A stretch of DNA of 64,000 nt from NCBI GenBank assembly GCA_039698035.1, contig JBDKSW010000004.1, positions 372,001 through 436,000 of the forward strand, in the 5' to 3' direction. This stretch comes from JAJFUI01 sp039698035. Lineage in GTDB: Bacteria > Planctomycetota > Planctomycetia > Pirellulales > Thermoguttaceae. Shown one piece after another: positions 60,780 to 64,000 of the stretch. The notes beneath the pieces were generated by a model, which ran no database searches, had not been told where the DNA came from, and saw nothing but the letters and a program-made list of their open reading frames with translations. Position 1 is the first letter of the stretch. The number at the start of each line of letters is the position of its first letter. Both the position numbers and the translations under genes were made by a program.

Positions 60780-62753
60780 CTACTTTGCCACCGTCGCCCG
60801 CATCACGGTTGCCGAGCGAGCGGGGAACTGGTGATGGAACGTCGCGGCGGTGACGGGGAGCCGCCGGGTGACGGGAATGACCTTGGTGGGCTGGTCCAGC
60901 GTGTTCTCGTCTTCGTCGGCGGCCGAGGTCAGGACGGTTGCCGTGATCGACGTGATTCGGCCATCGAGACCGGCCAAATCGATCTGACTCTCACGCGGCC
61001 GGCCGTCGGCGTTGACCACTTTGAGAATCACGTCGCCCGAGGCCGATCGGCTGGCCACGGCGAACAGCGTCTCGGCCCCGAGGTCCTTCGTCTTGTCCTG
61101 GCTGGGCTTGGCATCCGGTCTGCCGGGCGCCGTATTGGCATCGAGATCCAAGGACAGCACGACATGGCCACGCGCCTCGCTGAACATCCTCTGTACATAG
61201 TAGGAAGGGGTGCCGCAGAGGCGGGCGTTGTCGAATTGGATGGCGTCGGGGTTCCACTGTCGCCAGCCGACGTTGACCAGGAGCGGCGCGTAGGACGCCA
61301 TGACCACGACGTCCGAATTGCGTTCCATGCCCGTCATAAAGGCCGCTTCGCCGATGGCCGCCCGGAGGTTGCCGTTGCCGCATTGGTCGGTGACGGCGTA
61401 CTCGCCCACATAGACTTTGTGAGCGTCGCGACGGTAGCCGTCATAGAGCCTTGCACGCGACATGAAGAACTTTGCCGAGTTGTAGTAGTGCTCATCGTTG
61501 ATTTTCAGCGGGCCAGACTGGGTTTCGCAATTTGCGATCAGGTTCATTTTGGGATACCGCGCGTGGATCGTCCGATAGAAGAGTGCATAGCGAGTGTCGT
61601 ACAGCGGGCCGCTGTTCTCGTTGCCGATCTCCAGGTACTTGAGGTGGAACGGCGCGGGATGTCCGGCCTTGGCCCGCAACGAACCCCATTTGCTGTCCAC
61701 TGGGCCGTTGGCATATTCGATGGCGTCCAGGGCGTCTTGCAGGTACTCGTCCGGGCTTGCAGCCTTCCTGTCATTTTTCGACGACTGCTCCTCATGGCTC
61801 ATCCCGCAGTTAGCGACGAACAGGGGCTCGGCGCCCAGGTCTTCGCAAAATTGCAGATACTCGTGATAGCCGAGGCCGTCCGTGGAACGGTAACCCCAGA
61901 GGTTCCAATGGCCGGGCCGATCGACCAGATCGCCAAGGGTGTTTTTCCAGCGGAAGGCGTTGCCGAGGCGATCTCCCTCGAGGTAGCAGCCGCCTGGGAA
62001 GCGGACGAACGAGGGCTTCATCGCGTGGATCATCTCGGCCAGGTCGGAACGCAGGCCATTGGGCCTGCCTTTCCAGGTGTCTTTCGGAAAGAGCGAAACC
62101 TGATCGGTCCAGATCGTTCCGGGCGAAGTCACGGCAATCACCAGGCGGCCGGCCGTGGTCGTGGCGTTGGCAGTCAGCGTCGCGTCGAACTTCTTCCACT
62201 CGGCAGTGAGACCGTCGATTTGGGCCGAGGCATAAACCTTCCCAGCGGTGTCTTCGAGCGTAACGTGCAACGCGCCTTGAGATCCGGATGCGGCCCGGGC
62301 GTAAAGGGAGAAGCGATATTCGGCGCCCTGTTTGAGGGCCATGCCTCGGAAACCATCGTTGGCGACGCCGATGCGGCCGTCGGCCGTTTGGACATCCAAT
62401 CGCAGCGAGTTCGGATTCTTTGCGCGGACGGGGCTCGAAGCGTCGATGGTTGCTTGGGCTTGCGCGGCCGTGGTCTTCAGCAGCGTCCAGCCGGGCATCT
62501 TGACGGGCTTGGCCTCGTTGCCGCCGCGATCGTCTTCAAAGGAGCCGTTTTGAACCATTTCGGCATAGAGGCCGCCATCGCCCGCCCGATTGATCTCCTC
62601 GAAGAAAATGCCATAGAGCATGGGGCTGATTGCATGTCCCGGCCGGTCCACGTGGACGGTCAGCTTGGTCGTCTCGGCCGCCTGGGACTGAAATGCCCCA
62701 AGCAAGATGCACAGGGCGGCGAATCGGACGCGGGTGGCTACGGAAATGGACAT
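60780..62753 (-). CDS. Secreted GH51-type alpha-L-arabinofuranosidase
   Basis: The product has 657 residues. A signal peptide (SISVATRVRFAALCILLGAF, cleaved near SQAAE) is followed by the GH51 N-terminus (SPMLYGIFFEEINRAGDGGLY), a carbohydrate-binding-like beta insert, and the catalytic barrel with the acid/base Glu in LKYLEIGNENSGPLYD and the nucleophile Glu in KVYVGEYAVTDQ. A C-terminal beta sandwich completes it. It removes terminal arabinofuranose from polysaccharides. The ATG at 62753 has AGGAGAG upstream. It likely works outside the cell. Confidence 0.92.
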   Translation of the reverse strand: MSISVATRVRFAALCILLGAFQSQAAETTKLTVHVDRPGHAISPMLYGIFFEEINRAGDGGLYAEMVQNGSFEDDRGGNEAKPVKMPGWTLLKTTAAQAQATIDASSPVRAKNPNSLRLDVQTADGRIGVANDGFRGMALKQGAEYRFSLYARAASGSQGALHVTLEDTAGKVYASAQIDGLTAEWKKFDATLTANATTTAGRLVIAVTSPGTIWTDQVSLFPKDTWKGRPNGLRSDLAEMIHAMKPSFVRFPGGCYLEGDRLGNAFRWKNTLGDLVDRPGHWNLWGYRSTDGLGYHEYLQFCEDLGAEPLFVANCGMSHEEQSSKNDRKAASPDEYLQDALDAIEYANGPVDSKWGSLRAKAGHPAPFHLKYLEIGNENSGPLYDTRYALFYRTIHARYPKMNLIANCETQSGPLKINDEHYYNSAKFFMSRARLYDGYRRDAHKVYVGEYAVTDQCGNGNLRAAIGEAAFMTGMERNSDVVVMASYAPLLVNVGWRQWNPDAIQFDNARLCGTPSYYVQRMFSEARGHVVLSLDLDANTAPGRPDAKPSQDKTKDLGAETLFAVASRSASGDVILKVVNADGRPRESQIDLAGLDGRITSITATVLTSAADEDENTLDQPTKVIPVTRRLPVTAATFHHQFPARSATVMRATVAK

Positions 62754-62882
62754 CGGTCTCTCCTGTGGGGGCTGTCGAGGCACGGAAACCGGACGGATTG
62801 GCGGGAGGCGGGGGCGAGGCTCGTGGTGGACCGTTAGGCGGCAACGCGGAGCCATGCGCCAAAGATGGTACACGAAGTCAGC

Positions 62883-63731
62883 TCACGCGGAAATGGCTGC
62901 CAGCACACCGCGGACATAGCCCACCGACTCGGCCAAGCCCGGCAACGGGTCGGCTTCGTTCTTCTCGTATTCAAAAGATGCGATGCCGGAATAGCCGGAT
63001 CGAACGAGCGATTGCAGGACTTTCGGGATGTCGATGACGCCGCGCCCGCCTTCAACGCAGACGCCGGTCGCCGTGGCCGCGGTTACGTCTTTTAGGTGAA
63101 CGTCCAGCAGTCGATCCGCGCAGCGTTCGATGGCGCGGGCCGGATCGCCGCCGATGCGGACCGTATGTCCGATGTCGATGCATAGCCCGACGCGCGGATC
63201 GAGACGCCGGACCTTTTCGTAAACAACGTCGGGCGTGGGAAATATTTTGTCGCCCGGTCCGTGATTGTGGATGGCCGCGCTAATGTTGTGTTTCCGCACG
63301 TTCTCATCGAGTCGCGGCAACAGTTCGGCCGTCGGGGCGCAGACAACGAGGCGAACACCCGCTGCCCTCGCGTACTCAAAGGCATGGTCCACTTGGGCCG
63401 GCGTGTGCATGGGGATTACGCCGCAGCCGTAGAGGTCGAGGCCCGCTGCCTTGACGCTGGCCGCGAGTCGGGCGAGCGCTTCCGGTGCGCTCGACATGGG
63501 AAGGTGGAGGTCCTTGAGGCAAACGTGTTTCAGCCCAACGCGGCGCGTCATGGCCAGACACGTGTCGAGTGGGAATCGGCGGAAAGTGAACGAGGCGACA
63601 CCCAATTCAAACTTAGGCCGAGGCTTCTCGCCTGCCGCCTCAGCGCGGCCTTGCGTCAAGGCGGCGCCGGCGGCGAGTGAAACGGCCACGCTGCCGCCCG
63701 AGAATCGCAGAAACTGTCGTCGACTTGGCAT
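62883..63731 (-). CDS. Tat-exported xylose-isomerase-like TIM-barrel protein
   Basis: The product has 282 residues. The N-terminus MPSRRQFLRFSGGSVAVSLA is a twin-arginine signal (RRQFLR). The AP-endonuclease/xylose-isomerase-like barrel follows: FELGVASFTFRRFP, VGLKHVCLKDLHLP, ISAAIHNHGPGDKIFPTP (His/Asn typical of metal binding), VGLCIDIGHTVRIGG and DVHLKDVTAATATGVCVEGG. Such proteins are sugar epimerases/isomerases or deglycosylating enzymes in planctomycetes. The ATG at 63731 is chosen because it starts the Tat signal; 63776 is upstream in frame. It precedes the GH51 gene by 130 bases. Confidence 0.88.
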   Translation of the reverse strand: MPSRRQFLRFSGGSVAVSLAAGAALTQGRAEAAGEKPRPKFELGVASFTFRRFPLDTCLAMTRRVGLKHVCLKDLHLPMSSAPEALARLAASVKAAGLDLYGCGVIPMHTPAQVDHAFEYARAAGVRLVVCAPTAELLPRLDENVRKHNISAAIHNHGPGDKIFPTPDVVYEKVRRLDPRVGLCIDIGHTVRIGGDPARAIERCADRLLDVHLKDVTAATATGVCVEGGRGVIDIPKVLQSLVRSGYSGIASFEYEKNEADPLPGLAESVGYVRGVLAAISA

Positions 63732-63788
63732 GAGAGGCTCGCGGAATGTGATGCTGGCGGCCGCCGAACGGCGCACGGCATTGAATCG

Positions 63789-64000
63789 TTAGTCTCCAAT
63801 GACTTTCACGAGCACCCGCTTCGGTCGCCTGCCGTCGAATTCGCCGTAGAAGACCTGCTCCCAAGGGCCGAGGTCCAGCTTTCCCCGGGTCACGGCGATG
63901 ACCACCTCGCGGCCCATGATCTGGCGCTTGTGATGGGCGTCGCCGTTGTCCTCGCCCGTCCGATTATGGCGGTATGCCTGCGGCGAAGGATCGTAGGGTG
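63789..64000 (-). CDS. YjbQ/UPF0047 family protein, 5' end cut by window edge
   Basis: The C-terminal 70 codons are present. They contain the conserved closing signature of the YjbQ family: RHNRTGEDNGDAHHKRQ, IMGREVVIAVTRGKLDLG and PWEQVFYGEFDGRR, ending VLVKVIGD and TAA (63789-63791). Some members of the family can replace thiamine phosphate synthase in vitro, but the physiological role is uncertain. The start lies beyond base 64000. It is upstream of the Tat-exported barrel gene on the same strand. Confidence 0.85.
   Translation of the reverse strand, partial: PYDPSPQAYRHNRTGEDNGDAHHKRQIMGREVVIAVTRGKLDLGPWEQVFYGEFDGRRPKRVLVKVIGD

Noticed and set aside
60759..62837. 692-residue open frame on the plus strand
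   Set aside because: Antisense of the GH51 gene, which has catalytic motifs and a signal peptide.
1..64000. tRNA, rRNA, CRISPR arrays, transposases, integrases
   Set aside because: None recognised: no tRNA T-loop consensus in a cloverleaf context, no regularly spaced repeats and no transposase motifs.

Overview
The window looks like a chromosomal segment of a planctomycete, probably of the Pirellulales type. The evidence is high GC content, a DUF1559 pseudopilin-like protein with an H-X9-DG motif, a PEP-CTERM protein, a very large secreted multidomain protease whose N-terminus carries the planctomycete 'LEDREL' motif, a GAP1-like protein, several small secreted proteins of unknown function, and carbohydrate-active and sulfur-handling genes mixed with housekeeping genes. 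I see no rRNA, tRNA, CRISPR array, transposase or integrase.

Layout. 1-4.2 kb (minus): a partial secreted protein, then both subunits of a DNA topoisomerase VI, which is rare in bacteria. 4.7-6.6 kb (plus): two small secreted proteins and a beta-hydroxyacid dehydrogenase. 7-15.4 kb (minus): a coiled-coil membrane protein with a small partner, apolipoprotein N-acyltransferase, a small membrane protein, a TPR/transglutaminase-like protein, and a two-gene ATP-citrate-lyase-like enzyme. 15.7-18 kb: a soluble histidine kinase (minus), then a three-gene accessory cassette (plus) made of a HicAB-like overlapping pair and a DUF3883-type nuclease-like protein. 18.2-22.6 kb (minus): pnp, rpsO and a MacA-like adaptor. 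23-26.8 kb (plus): SRAP/HMCES protein, small coiled-coil protein, GAP1-like protein, methyltransferase. 27-31 kb (plus): lysine 2,3-aminomutase, two ATP-grasp ligases and a GNAT acetyltransferase. 31.4-38.4 kb: giant C1 protease, zinc-ribbon membrane protein (minus), sigma-70 factor. 38.4-42.4 kb (plus): strong terminator, consensus promoter, cobalamin riboswitch, DUF1559 protein, DUF4465/PEP-CTERM protein, hemE, CBS protein. 42.4-49.3 kb: DUF2617 protein (minus), leuS (plus), Sfp-type phosphopantetheinyl transferase and a PAS-GAF-REC regulator (minus), small membrane protein (plus). 49.7-59.3 kb (plus): GH106-like glycosidase, sulfotransferase, then an acyl-activating enzyme, a ketoreductase-type SDR, an acyl carrier protein and a ketosynthase with a decayed acyltransferase and a C-terminal STAS domain. 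59.3-64 kb (minus): phosphoglucomutase-family enzyme, GH51 arabinofuranosidase, Tat-exported TIM-barrel protein and a YjbQ-family protein cut by the window edge.

The strongest candidates for undescribed systems are: (1) the cobalamin-riboswitch unit controlling a pseudopilin-like protein and a DUF4465 surface protein, which would be a planctomycete B12-capture module; (2) the carrier-protein pathway ending in a KS-AT(degenerate)-STAS fusion, with a sulfotransferase upstream and a PPTase about 10 kb away; (3) the KamA/ATP-grasp/ATP-grasp/GNAT cluster, which predicts a beta-lysine-containing conjugate. Secondary candidates are the HicAB-like pair with the DUF3883 protein, and a leader peptide plus hairpin arrangement upstream of the sigma factor gene.

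All calls are from reading the sequence and from memory of the families. No searches or structure predictions were run.
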